From NCBI RefSeq assembly GCF_030818075.1, contig NZ_JAUSZZ010000001.1:1426001-1490000 (forward strand): a stretch of DNA of 64,000 nt, in the 5' to 3' direction. This DNA comes from Microbacterium proteolyticum (GTDB lineage: Bacteria > Actinomycetota > Actinomycetes > Actinomycetales > Microbacteriaceae). Positions 28,045 to 36,393 of this stretch are shown here, piece by piece. A program made the position numbers and the translations under genes. Position 1 is the first letter of the stretch. Every line of letters starts with the position of its first letter. The notes below the pieces were generated by a model. It ran no database searches and was not told the origin of the DNA. It worked only from the letters and a program-made list of their open reading frames with translations.

Positions 28045-29436
28045 ATGGCGCTCGTCATGGGAGTCGACTCGTCGACGCAGTCGTGCAAGGTCGTCGTCGT
28101 CGACGCTGGCACCGGGCGCGTGGTGCGGGAAGGACGCGCCGCGCACCCCTCCGGCACCTCGGTCGGCCCCGAGGCCTGGTGGCAGGCGCTTCAGGATGCC
28201 ATCGCCCAAGCCGGCGGCCTGGACGGCGTCGCGGCGGTCTCGATCGCGGGTCAGCAGCACGGAATGGTCGTGCTCGATGACGACGGCGCGGTGATCCGCG
28301 ACGCCCTGCTCTGGAACGACACCCGCTCGGCGCAGGCCGCTCGCGACCTCATCGACGAAGTCGGGGCCGCCGAGTTCGCCGAGCGCACCGGTGCGGTGCC
28401 GGTCGCCTCCTTCACTGGCACCAAGCTGCGGTGGCTGCGGGATGCCGAGCCCGACAACGCCGCGCGCGTCGCCGCCGTCGCGCTCCCGCACGACTGGCTC
28501 ACCTGGCGTCTGCGTGGTTTCGGGCCCGGCAACCCCGTCCTGGAAGAGCTCGTCACCGACCGCTCCGACGCGTCGGGAACCGCCTACTGGGGTGCCGACG
28601 GCTACGACCTCGACCTGTTCCGTCGCTCCCTCGGCCACGACGCGGTCCTCCCTCGCGTTCTCGGTCCCTGGGAGAGCGCGGGCACGCTCGCGGGCGGTGC
28701 GCTCGTCGGTCCCGGCGCCGGCGACAACGCCGGTGCGGCGCTGGGCCTCGGTGCCGGCGTCGGCGACGTCGTCGTGTCGCTCGGCACCTCCGGCACGGTC
28801 TTCGCCGTTTCGGACGCCCCGACGCGCGACACCTCCGGCACGGTCGCCGGTTTCGCCGACGCGACCGGGCGCTTCCTCCCGCTCGTCGCGACGCTCAACG
28901 CCGCCCGGGTGCTCGACGCCTTCGCGGGACTCCTCGGCGTGACCCACGACGAGCTCGGCGCCCTCGCGCTCGCGGCCGAGCCCGGGGCCGACGGGGTGGT
29001 GCTCGTCCCCTGGTTCGAGGGAGAGCGCACGCCGAACCTCCCGCACGCTCAGGCGTCGCTGACCGGGCTGACACTGGCATCCACGAACCGTCCGAACTTC
29101 GCCCGTGCGGCGATCGAGGGCATGCTCAGCGGACTGGCCGCCGGTCTCGAGGCGATCCAGGCGCAGGGCGTCGAGGTGCGGCGCATCCTGCTGATCGGCG
29201 GTGCGGCGGCCAACGAGGGCGTCGCGCGGATCGCCGCGCAGGTGTTCGACGCGGAGATCGTGGTGCCGGCCGCGGGTGAGTACGTCGCCCTCGGCGCGGC
29301 GCGACAGGCGGCGGGCGTCCTGGCGGGCGGCCCGGTCGAGTGGGCCGTCGCCACGACCCGGGCGGTCGATCCCGATCACCGCGCCGCCATCCGCGCGCGC
29401 TACGACATCGTCGCCGCGCTGCGTGCGGCAGAGTAG
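28045..29436 (+). CDS. xylB: xylulokinase
   Basis: 463 aa FGGY-family carbohydrate kinase, phosphorylating D-xylulose to xylulose 5-phosphate. N-terminal ATP-binding [10 protein letters not shown], the sugar-binding region [11 protein letters not shown] with WNDTRS, and the C-terminal [19 protein letters not shown] phosphate loop. ATG 28045 is preceded by GAAGGG at 8 nt. Together with xylA it completes xylose entry into the pentose phosphate pathway; no xylose transporter gene is in the window. Confidence 0.94.
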   Translation: MALVMGVDSSTQSCKVVVVDAGTGRVVREGRAAHPSGTSVGPEAWWQALQDAIAQAGGLDGVAAVSIAGQQHGMVVLDDDGAVIRDALLWNDTRSAQAARDLIDEVGAAEFAERTGAVPVASFTGTKLRWLRDAEPDNAARVAAVALPHDWLTWRLRGFGPGNPVLEELVTDRSDASGTAYWGADGYDLDLFRRSLGHDAVLPRVLGPWESAGTLAGGALVGPGAGDNAGAALGLGAGVGDVVVSLGTSGTVFAVSDAPTRDTSGTVAGFADATGRFLPLVATLNAARVLDAFAGLLGVTHDELGALALAAEPGADGVVLVPWFEGERTPNLPHAQASLTGLTLASTNRPNFARAAIEGMLSGLAAGLEAIQAQGVEVRRILLIGGAAANEGVARIAAQVFDAEIVVPAAGEYVALGAARQAAGVLAGGPVEWAVATTRAVDPDHRAAIRARYDIVAALRAAE

Positions 29437-29519
29437 ACCTGGGGCCGTCGGCATCTTGTAAGGGGGATGCCGGCGGTCTCAGCCCGTGACCGGCGCTCGC
29501 GGTCGACCATCTGACGCGT

Positions 29520-29553
29520 CGACGGGGGATGCTGGTGGTCTCAGCCCCCGTCG
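29520..29553 (+). terminator. hairpin downstream of xylB
   Basis: CGACGGGGG/CCCCCGTCG, 9-bp perfect stem, 16-nt loop. The loop sequence GGTCTCAGCCC belongs to a short direct repeat also seen at about 29463, where no stem forms. Confidence 0.4.
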
Positions 29554-29595
29554 GCGCCCTCGTCAACCACCTGACGCCCCGACGCCGCCGCGCCG

Positions 29596-29601
29596 TAGGG
29601 T
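29596..29601 (+). promoter_or_regulatory. -10 hexamer TAGGGT, leaderless start of a small gene
   Basis: TAGGGT, 6 nt, then ATG 29608; no ribosome-binding sequence. Confidence 0.45.
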
Positions 29602-29607
29602 CCCGCC

Positions 29608-29757
29608 ATGACCCGCATCCGCCTGCACGCGCCCACCCTCCAGCGCGACATCGACGTCGACGCCGCCGACGACCTGATCGAGGCCGAGGGGATGACCTGG
29701 GCCCGAGACGGAGACGTCGACGGCCTCCCGCGCTACGTGCCCGTCGCGGCGGGCTGA
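29608..29757 (+). CDS. 49-aa hypothetical protein
   Basis: Acidic small protein (many Asp/Glu), pattern TRIRLHAPTLQRDIDVD... ending RYVPVAAG. Family not recognised. Support is the well-placed -10 hexamer and codon usage like the neighbours (G/C third positions, GAC/GAG rich). Its last 25 bp overlap the 3' end of the convergent gene that ends at 29733. Confidence 0.5.
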   Translation: MTRIRLHAPTLQRDIDVDAADDLIEAEGMTWARDGDVDGLPRYVPVAAG

Positions 29758-30497
29758 GGCGCCGCGGGCATCCGGACGGGGACGTCGTCGGGCTGAACGC
29801 GCACGTACGACGGCTGGCGCGCCGCCCGAACCCACGCGTAGGTGCGCGCACCCGGGACGGGATGCCGAACCGCGTCGAAGCGCAGGCCCTCGTCGGTTTG
29901 ATCAGGGTCGAGTCGCACCTCGAGCACGGCGAACGGATGCCACGGCCCCCATGCCGTCGCGTGACCGAGCGTCAGGACCCACGGCGCGCCGTCGCTCGTC
30001 GGGAGCTCCCGTGGATCCGCCGCCGGCGGCTCGCCCGACCTCGTACGCGCGATGAGGAGGACCGGACCACGGTCGCCGCGATAGGGCAGCAGGGTACCGA
30101 GCCGCGCGTGCTCCGCGTGACGGTGCGCGAGCAGGGCGAAGCGCAGCGGCACGTTCCATCCGGTCGAGGCGAACTCGATGTCGGCGGGCCTTCCCGCGGC
30201 CTCGAAGCGGACGGCCAAGCCGATGACATCGGGCAGCGGTGCGGGGAGACCGAGCGAGCGCGAGAGGCGCGCGACGACGGGCACCGGACGCGCCGGGGCG
30301 TCATCGACGAATGCGAGGCCGGCGGACATGGCATCCGGTATCCACCGCATGTGGCCGCTCAGAACGACTCCGCGAGGGTGGATCGGGCGCGGGTGCCGGA
30401 GGCGCTGACCGAGCGCGGAGGCAGCCGCCAGGACGGCGCCCACAGTGCGTGCCAGGGGAGAACCCGTGAAGGAGGGGATGCCGGTTCGGGGGTGCAT
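29733..30497 (-). CDS. catalase-fold-like hypothetical protein
   Basis: 254 aa from ATG 30497. The arrangement HPRGVVLSGHM... VPVVARLSRSLGLP...PDVIGLAVRFE resembles the N-terminal barrel of small catalase-like haem proteins (SrpA-type), which read VxARFS...PDxRGxAVRF. The Tyr haem ligand motif of true catalases is not evident, so catalysis is doubtful. Similar actinobacterial proteins are sometimes named phosphodiesterase. A TGCGAT hexamer 6 nt before the ATG could be a leaderless -10. Confidence 0.5.
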   Translation of the reverse strand: MHPRTGIPSFTGSPLARTVGAVLAAASALGQRLRHPRPIHPRGVVLSGHMRWIPDAMSAGLAFVDDAPARPVPVVARLSRSLGLPAPLPDVIGLAVRFEAAGRPADIEFASTGWNVPLRFALLAHRHAEHARLGTLLPYRGDRGPVLLIARTRSGEPPAADPRELPTSDGAPWVLTLGHATAWGPWHPFAVLEVRLDPDQTDEGLRFDAVRHPVPGARTYAWVRAARQPSYVRVQPDDVPVRMPAAPQPAATGT

Positions 30498-30683
30498 GCG
30501 CTCATCGCACCGCGGGGCGACCGCACAGGCCGAGGGGGTTGCACGTCGGTGTCGACCTTGCACGCCGGGAGACGCCGATCTCAGCCGGGAAACGACGCGG
30601 CGAGGACGCGAAGCGAGTTTGTTCGTCGGATCTCCCTATGACTCCGTTGTGGGTCGGATCGGTCAGCGGTAACTTCGCTGCCA

Positions 30684-30695
30684 GTTAGCGCTCAC
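30684..30695. promoter_or_regulatory. possible LacI/GalR-type operator upstream of the GH43 locus
   Basis: GTTAGCGCTCAC holds the AGCGCT centre and the left half of a GTTAGCGCTAAC-type operator; the right half deviates (CAC for AAC). Operators of that form control arabinose and xylan genes in other actinobacteria. Single, imperfect site. Confidence 0.25.
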
Positions 30696-30766
30696 ACGGA
30701 CCCCCGGCCGATGACGCGAGGCTCCACGGCGGAGCGATCTCTTCTCGGCAAAGGAGCCGCGACACG

Positions 30767-30904
30767 ATGAAACGCCTTTCGACGCACCTCCGTCGGCCGC
30801 GACTCCTGCGCGCCGCCTCGGCCGCGGGTGAGGTCGTCGCGCTCGCCGCGGCACCCCTCGACGGCACCCCGGCCACGACCGAAGCCCCCACCTGCGGGCG
30901 ATGA
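30767..30904 (+). pseudogene. 45-codon truncated secreted-protein N-terminus or leader ORF
   Basis: ATG 30767 follows AAAGGAG by 6-7 nt and encodes a Lys/Arg-rich start (MKRLSTHLRRPRLLRAAS) and a short Ala-rich stretch, like a degenerate signal peptide, then stops. ATG 30901 overlaps its stop (ATGA) and opens a further 24-codon Pro/Gly ORF. Most likely the remnant of a deleted secreted protein; a translated leader for the GH43 gene is the alternative. Confidence 0.4.
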
Positions 30905-30932
30905 GCGACGGCGTATCGCTTCCCCCGACGCC

Positions 30933-30959
30933 GCCTCCGGGGCCTTTCGGCCCGGAGGC
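30933..30959 (+). terminator. hairpin between leader ORF and GH43 gene
   Basis: Perfect 9-bp stem GCCTCCGGG/CCCGGAGGC with a 9-nt loop containing TTTC. It stands 56 bp before the GH43 start, so it could be an attenuator or the terminator of the remnant gene. Confidence 0.45.
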
Positions 30960-31014
30960 GACCGCCGGCTCCTGAGAGCCGACGACCTCCCCACACCGAC
31001 GAAGGAGAGAGAAC

Positions 31015-33438
31015 GTGCAACGAATATCAAGGCGACGCACCCCGTTCCGGGCGCTCGCATCGGCTGCGGCCGGGGTGCTGCTGGCGGCGGGTTTCGCCGT
31101 CGCCGCCCCCGCCAACGCCGCGCAGGAAGAACTCATCGCCAACGGCGGCTTCGAGAACGGCACGACGACGTGGTTCTCGAACAACGGCAACGCGGCCGAC
31201 GGAGCCACCCTCGCGCCGACCACCGACGCTTTCTCCGGATCGCAGGCGATCCGCGTGACGCAGCGCAAGACCACCGCATCGGGTCCGATGCAGGATCTCT
31301 CGGGCAAGCTGCAGGCGGGTCAGACCTACACGGTCAAGGCGCGCGTGAAGTACGACAACCCCGAGAGCCCCGCGACGAAGCAGTTCTTCGTCACGATGCA
31401 CTACGGCGGCGGCACCTACACCAACCTCGGCAGCGCGACACCTGCGCGCGGTGAGTGGGGCTACGTCAATTCCACCTTCACCATTCCCGCCACCCAGAGC
31501 GTCGCGACCACCCGACTGTTCATCGAGACCCCGTGGACCTCGGCCGCGAACGCGGCGGCCGCTCCGGCCACCCACCTCATGGACTTCACCGTCGATGACG
31601 TCTCCCTCGTCGGCGCGGCACCGCCCGCCCCGCCGTCGAAGACCATCGAGGTCGTCGGCAAGCTCCCCGGCGAGCACAACCCGCTGATGGGCCACAAGTT
31701 CGGCGCTGACGCCTACGGGTTCGTGCACGACGGCCGCGTGTACATGTACATGACGAACGACACGCAGGGCTACGCCCCCGACTCCAGCACCGGCATCTCG
31801 CCGCAGATCAACTACGGCGCGATCAACCAGATCACCCTGATCTCGTCGGACGACCTCGTCAACTGGGTCGACCACGGTGAGATCCAGGTCGCGGGTCCGA
31901 ACGGCATCGCCCCGTTCACGGGCAACTCGTGGGCTCCGGGCATCGAGAGCAAGGTCGTGAACGGCAAGGAGAAGTTCTTCCTCTACTACGCCAACGGGGG
32001 CGGCTCGAGCAACGTCGTGACCGGCGACTCCCCGCTCGGCCCCTGGACGAGCGAACGCACCAGCACGCTGATCAACAGCAGCACTCCCGGTGCGCAGGGC
32101 GTCAACTGGCTCTTCGACCCGGCACCGCTGGTCGACGACGACGGCAAGCAGTACCTGTTCTTCGGCGGCGGCCCGGCCTCGACGAGCTTCCCGGCCGAGG
32201 AGCGCTTCAACAACCCGAAGAACATCCGCGTCATCGAGCTCGGCGACGACATGATCTCGACGAAGGGCACGGCGGCCGTTGTCGACGCTCCCGTCGCCTT
32301 CGAAGCGGCTCAGGTGTTCAAGCGCGGCGAGAAGTACTACCTGTCGTACTCGTCGCACTTCGGCGGCAACGACTTCGGCGGCAACCAGCCCCGCGTACCC
32401 GGCTACCCGGGCGGCGGCGAGATCGGCTACATGATCTCGGACGACCCGATGTCGTGGCCCAAGGAGGCGTACGCCGGCGTGATGTTCCCGAACCAGTCGC
32501 AGTTCTTCGGCGCGGGCACCGGTGGCAACAACCACCAGTCGGCGTTCGAGTACGAGGGCAAGTACTACTTCTCGTACCACGCGCCCACGCTCAACAAGCG
32601 CATCAACGGCAACACCACGCAGGGATACCGCAGCGCCCACCTGCAGGAGCTGACCTTCAAGGAGGACGGCACCGTCAACCAGGTCGTCGGCGACTACGCC
32701 GGTGTCGAACAGGTGCGTGACTTCACCCCGTTCCGCACCTTCGAGGCCGAGACCCTCGGCTGGACCAAGGGCATCGCCACGGCGAAGATCGACGGCGGAT
32801 CGGCCGAGTTCGGCGCCGCGGCGCCGAACCTCGTCGTGAAGGACATCGACAACGGCGACTGGACGGGTCTGTCGTCGGTGGCGTTCGGTGAGCAGGGTGC
32901 TGCGAAGGTGAGCGTCAAGGTCAAGCCGCTGCAGTCCGGCGGGTCGATCGACGTGCGCTCCGGCAGCGCCACGGGCCAGATCCTCGCAACGATCCCCGTC
33001 ACCGGCGAGGCCGGTCAGTGGACCGAGCTGTCGGCCGATCTGGCGGGCGCCACCGGAACGCAGGACGTGTACTTCACGTTCAACGGACCGACCGGCGACC
33101 TGTTCGAGATCGACACGTACGCGTTCACCGAGGCCGAGGCGGCACCGTCGCTCGACGTCGAGGCCACGGCTTCGGTCCGGTGCGTCGCGGGCAAGGCGTC
33201 CGTCGCGGTGCAGGTGACGAACAACGACGACACCGCCGCCGCGGTGGAGGTCTCGTCGACCTACGGGACGAAGACCTTCGCCTCGGTCGCGGCCGGCAAG
33301 GTCGCGTCGCACGTGTTCACGACCCGTCAGGTCGACCTCGCCGCCGGTGAGGTCGCGGTCACCGCGACCGCGACGGTCGACGGCCAGCAGGTGCAGTCCC
33401 AGGTGAGCGCCGCCTACCCGGCGCGCTCCTGCGGCTGA
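31015..33438 (+). CDS. secreted GH43 arabinoxylan-type glycosidase with carbohydrate-binding modules
   Basis: 807 aa. Sec signal peptide (RISRRR..., hydrophobic core, cleavage near APANA-AQ, residue ~37). A CBM4/9-like module covers ~38-195 (LIANGGFENGTTTWFS...VDDVSLVG). The GH43 five-blade propeller covers ~215-555: NPLMGHKFGADAYGFVHDGR with the base Asp, SWAPGIE, and the acid Glu probably in FEAAQVFKRGEKYYLSYS. A CBM6-like module (~570-695) and a C-terminal Ig-like domain with two Cys follow. Likely releases arabinose or xylose from arabinoxylan or arabinan. GTG start with AAGGAG. No LPxTG anchor. Confidence 0.85.
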   Translation: MQRISRRRTPFRALASAAAGVLLAAGFAVAAPANAAQEELIANGGFENGTTTWFSNNGNAADGATLAPTTDAFSGSQAIRVTQRKTTASGPMQDLSGKLQAGQTYTVKARVKYDNPESPATKQFFVTMHYGGGTYTNLGSATPARGEWGYVNSTFTIPATQSVATTRLFIETPWTSAANAAAAPATHLMDFTVDDVSLVGAAPPAPPSKTIEVVGKLPGEHNPLMGHKFGADAYGFVHDGRVYMYMTNDTQGYAPDSSTGISPQINYGAINQITLISSDDLVNWVDHGEIQVAGPNGIAPFTGNSWAPGIESKVVNGKEKFFLYYANGGGSSNVVTGDSPLGPWTSERTSTLINSSTPGAQGVNWLFDPAPLVDDDGKQYLFFGGGPASTSFPAEERFNNPKNIRVIELGDDMISTKGTAAVVDAPVAFEAAQVFKRGEKYYLSYSSHFGGNDFGGNQPRVPGYPGGGEIGYMISDDPMSWPKEAYAGVMFPNQSQFFGAGTGGNNHQSAFEYEGKYYFSYHAPTLNKRINGNTTQGYRSAHLQELTFKEDGTVNQVVGDYAGVEQVRDFTPFRTFEAETLGWTKGIATAKIDGGSAEFGAAAPNLVVKDIDNGDWTGLSSVAFGEQGAAKVSVKVKPLQSGGSIDVRSGSATGQILATIPVTGEAGQWTELSADLAGATGTQDVYFTFNGPTGDLFEIDTYAFTEAEAAPSLDVEATASVRCVAGKASVAVQVTNNDDTAAAVEVSSTYGTKTFASVAAGKVASHVFTTRQVDLAAGEVAVTATATVDGQQVQSQVSAAYPARSCG

Positions 33439-33493
33439 ACCTGCGCCTCTCGGTGCGGGCCCCGAGCCCGCGCCGAGAGGCATCCGCCCCGCC

Positions 33494-33583
33494 GTCGGCA
33501 TCCGCATCCGCCCTGCCGTCGGCATCCGCATCCGCCCTGCCGTCGGCATCCGCATCCGCCCCGCCGTCGGCATCCGCCCCGCC
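33494..33583. repeat. 24-bp tandem repeat, 3.75 copies
   Basis: Unit GTCGGCATCCGCATCCGCCC + TGCC at 33494, 33518, 33542 and a shortened 33566 copy. Non-coding, between the GH43 stop and a truncated secreted ORF. A GACCGGC/GCCGGTC hairpin (33678-33696) follows. Confidence 0.85.
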
Positions 33584-33712
33584 GCTTTCGCCGCCCGCGG
33601 CGGGCGATGCCCGTGCCGAAGGGCGGCCTCGATACCCCCCTCTCCGACGACCGGACTGCCCGGTGGTCATCTGTTGCGACCGGCAACACGCCGGTCGGAA
33701 AGTGAAGAAATC

Positions 33713-33847
33713 ATGACGTCGTCCCAGGGCTTGTCCGCCCGTATCGCCGTGGCCGCCGCCGGCGGCCTCCTGCTCGCCGGTTCCGCCGGTGCCGCCTTCG
33801 CGGTCGATGAAGTCGTCAGCGCACGGCATCCCGCAGAGGTCCGGTGA
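33713..33847 (+). pseudogene. 44-codon truncated signal-peptide ORF
   Basis: The product is a clear Sec signal peptide (SSQGLSARIAVAAAGG, then a hydrophobic stretch ending GAAFA-VDE) followed by only ~15 residues. The frame ends inside the 3' end of the convergent kinase gene (32-bp overlap). A secreted protein with no mature part is unlikely to function, so this looks like a gene cut by a deletion. Confidence 0.5.
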
Positions 33848-34373
33848 CCCACCGCCCGACATCTCGTTGGCGGTCGAGGCGCACCACCGGCAGCTCAGGA
33901 CGCAGAGCCGCGATCCTGTCGCGGTAGATGTTGCGCGTCGAGAACGACCACCGCACGATGTGCTCGGGGTCGGTGAAGAACGTGTGGAACGGCGGTTCGA
34001 CGTTGCCGTTCCATAGCCGCTGTCGTGTCACGCGTCGACGCACCGTCCGCGCGACGACGCGGGGGAGCGTCACGGTCGTGAACGGCAGGTCGAGCCAGAC
34101 CACCAGGTCGGCGCGTGCGGTCAGCAGCGGGCGCGCGTCGCCGTACTGCCACTCCGTGACCCACGCGTCGCGCGCGACGAGAGCGCGCACGTCGTCGAGG
34201 AACTCCGGCCGCGGGGTCCAGTCGGGGCCGTGGAAGAGCGCGTCGATCTCGATGTGCGGGATGCCGGCCACCTCGGCGATGCGCGCCGACAGGGTCGTCT
34301 TGCCGACGCCCGAAACCCCGGCGACGGCGATGCGCCGCGGGCGTGCGGGCAGCGGGTCGGTGGCGCGGAGCAT
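33816..34373 (-). CDS. P-loop NTPase / small-molecule kinase-like protein
   Basis: 185 aa. Walker A GVSGVGKTTLSARIA at residues ~19-33; DLVVWLDLP is the Walker B-like strand; an Arg-rich lid segment (ARTVRRRVTRQRLWNGN) follows. The layout matches the adenylate-kinase-like FlaR/topology-modulation family. Substrate unknown. ATG 34373 has TAGCGT (34380-34385) 6 nt upstream, so the mRNA is probably leaderless. Confidence 0.72.
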   Translation of the reverse strand: MLRATDPLPARPRRIAVAGVSGVGKTTLSARIAEVAGIPHIEIDALFHGPDWTPRPEFLDDVRALVARDAWVTEWQYGDARPLLTARADLVVWLDLPFTTVTLPRVVARTVRRRVTRQRLWNGNVEPPFHTFFTDPEHIVRWSFSTRNIYRDRIAALRPELPVVRLDRQRDVGRWVTGPLRDAVR

Positions 34374-34379
34374 CCGGCC

Positions 34380-34385
34380 ACGCTA
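34380..34385 (-). promoter_or_regulatory. -10 hexamer TAGCGT, leaderless start of the P-loop kinase gene
   Basis: TAGCGT on the - strand, 6 nt, then ATG 34373. Confidence 0.45.
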
Positions 34386-34472
34386 CGCCGCGCAACGCTT
34401 CGCGCGCAGGCCGCGTCGATGAGCCGCAGGCCTCAGGGGAGGCGGCCGTCGGGCGGGAGACTTCCGCCCACG

Positions 34473-34682
34473 CAGCCAGCCGCATGTGGCCCCGGGGCGC
34501 TCGACGTGGCCCCGGGGCCACGCGCACTCCGCCTCAGCTGGCCGCACGCCGTTCTACAGCCGCTGCCCCGGCGCCCACAGCCGGCCGCATGTGGCCCCGG
34601 GGCGCTCGATGTGGCCCCGGGGCCACGCGCATCCCGCCTCAGGTCGCGGCACGCCGTTCTACAGCCGCTGCCCCAACGCCCA
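34473..34682. repeat. two 105-bp tandem copies including the 3' end of the dGTPase gene
   Basis: Copies at 34473-34577 and 34578-34682 are about 90% identical. Each holds the perfect 16-bp palindrome GTGGCCCCGGGGCCAC preceded by a half copy. The last 24 bp of the second copy are the final codons and stop of the dGTPase gene; the first copy carries a non-coding relic of the same codons (GTTCTACAGCCGCTGCCCC). Confidence 0.85.
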
Positions 34683-36215
34683 TAGCCGATCCGCACGCCC
34701 CGAGATCGCCTCCGAGAGCGCGAACGCCTGCGAGTCGGTGAGGGATGCCACGTAGTCGACGATCCCGCGGGATCGCGCGAGGCGCTCGGCTTCGGCATCC
34801 GAGGGGCGGCGTTCGGAGGGGAGGGTCGCGTACTGCTCGCGGGCGAGGGCGATGAGCTCGCGCAGGCGCCGCGGGGTGCGCGCGCGGTCGAGGTCGTCGT
34901 CGAGCCATTCGCCGAGCGCGCGCACAGAGCGAGCGAGGATGCGGCTCATGCCGCGCTGCTGAATCGCGAGGTCGGGGCGGCTGAGCACGAACCGCTTGTG
35001 CACGAACTTCAGCACCTCGACGTGGTGCCAGGCCCACGGCGACAGCACGACCGGCCCCGCCCGTGGGGTGTCGAGCGGTCGCAGTCGCGCCGACTCCTGG
35101 AACCGGCGGATCCACCGATCGGTGAACGCGGCGAGCCGGCGCTCGGCCGTCAGCGACCCGTCGAACGGGCGGGCGAGCAGGTCGGTGACCATCTCGGCAT
35201 CCACGTCGCTGACGGCGGCGAGGAACGCCTCGTCATCGGCGATCCACGGGTCGTCGCGGCGCATCTTGCGGCGCAGGCGCTCCAGCCCGGCGCCGGGTGC
35301 GAGTTCCGCGCGCACTTCGGCGTCGTCGCGTTCGCGCCACTCGAGCACGTCGTCGAGCCAGCCGCGGAACTCCGCCGCGATCGGCGCGTGATCCAGGATG
35401 CCGGCCCGGTAGAAGTCGTCGACGTCGTGCACCGAGTACGCGATGTCGTCGGCGAGGTCCATCACGGCGCCCTCGATGCTCTGGCGGAGGGGCTCGGCAT
35501 CCACCCCCTCCCGGGCTGCGGCGAGGTCATCGAGGTCGAGGTCGTACGCCGAATACTTGTGCACGCGATACGCGCCGTCGGGGGAGCGGCGGATGCCACG
35601 GGGCGGGCCGATCCGCTCGACGTCGGCCGCGGCGACCGACGGCGCCCATGGGTACTTCGCGGACGCCGCGCGGACGGCGGCGGTGAGGTTGAGCCCGCGC
35701 GGGGCGTTCTCGACGACATCGAGCGCGGTGAGGATGCGGTAGGTCTGCGCATTGCCCTCGAAGCCGTCGGCGAGGCCCAGCTCGTCGCGGGCGAGGCGGT
35801 GGAGCGTGGACTCGCCGAGGTGCCCGAACGGCGGGTGGCCGAGGTCGTGCGCGTAGGCCGCGGCCTCGACGACCGTGGCATTGCAGACGTCGCCCTCGCC
35901 GGCTTCGCGCGCACGGGTGTTGAGCTGCAGGGCCACGACGCGGGCGATCGCGCTGACCTTCAGCGTGTGCGTGAGGCGGTTGTGCACGGGCGCGTTACCT
36001 ATGGAGGGCGACACCACCTGCGTCACCGCCGACAGGCGCGAGAAGTACGGCGAGAACTGGATGCGTTCGAGGTCGATCGACCACGGATCGGCGTGCACGT
36101 CGTCGCGGTCGGGATGGATCCGGGATGCCGGGTTGCCGATGACGGTGTCGCGCTCGCCGTCCGCGCGGTCCGGGTGCGCGTCTTCGACGGGGGGAGTGGT
36201 CTCGTGGTGGAGCAA
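34659..36215 (-). CDS. dgt: deoxyguanosinetriphosphate triphosphohydrolase-like HD protein
   Basis: 518 aa. HD superfamily metal ligands: RLTHTLKVS (His), AYAHDLGHPPFGHLGE (HD) and DLADDIAYSVHDVDD (final Asp). The family cleaves dNTPs to deoxynucleoside and triphosphate. I choose TTG 36215 because AGAGGA lies 5 nt upstream and a -10 TAGCGT (36250-36255) lies 35 nt upstream; the in-frame GTG 36251 overlaps that -10. The 3' end is embedded in a tandem duplication. Confidence 0.85.
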   Translation of the reverse strand: MLHHETTPPVEDAHPDRADGERDTVIGNPASRIHPDRDDVHADPWSIDLERIQFSPYFSRLSAVTQVVSPSIGNAPVHNRLTHTLKVSAIARVVALQLNTRAREAGEGDVCNATVVEAAAYAHDLGHPPFGHLGESTLHRLARDELGLADGFEGNAQTYRILTALDVVENAPRGLNLTAAVRAASAKYPWAPSVAAADVERIGPPRGIRRSPDGAYRVHKYSAYDLDLDDLAAAREGVDAEPLRQSIEGAVMDLADDIAYSVHDVDDFYRAGILDHAPIAAEFRGWLDDVLEWRERDDAEVRAELAPGAGLERLRRKMRRDDPWIADDEAFLAAVSDVDAEMVTDLLARPFDGSLTAERRLAAFTDRWIRRFQESARLRPLDTPRAGPVVLSPWAWHHVEVLKFVHKRFVLSRPDLAIQQRGMSRILARSVRALGEWLDDDLDRARTPRRLRELIALAREQYATLPSERRPSDAEAERLARSRGIVDYVASLTDSQAFALSEAISGRADRLWALGQRL

Positions 36216-36249
36216 AGCGGTCCTCTCGCGGCGTCGGCGACGTGGCTCC

Positions 36250-36255
36250 ACGCTA
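36250..36255 (-). promoter_or_regulatory. -10 hexamer TAGCGT of the dGTPase gene
   Basis: On the - strand TAGCGT precedes a short leader with AGAGGA and TTG 36215. It argues against the longer GTG 36251 start. Confidence 0.4.
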
Positions 36256-36393
36256 ACGCGCCGATTCGACCACCGCGTTACCCGTTAACGAGCGGCGTAC
36301 GGAGCCACGCGGCCGGGTCAGCGGACCGCGAGAGGACGGGGTGTTGCGTGAGGTCGTCCGTGCCGGCCGGTATGCACCCGAGCTGACGAACGG

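Noticed and set aside
26109..28157. 682-aa frame on the - strand opposite xylA
   Set aside because: Shadow of xylA extended through the tandem palindromes, whose repeats give the duplicated [15 protein letters not shown] segments.
31027..33573. 848-aa frame on the - strand opposite the GH43 gene
   Set aside because: Antisense shadow of a high-GC gene; the product is low-complexity and the + strand has a signal peptide and clear domains.
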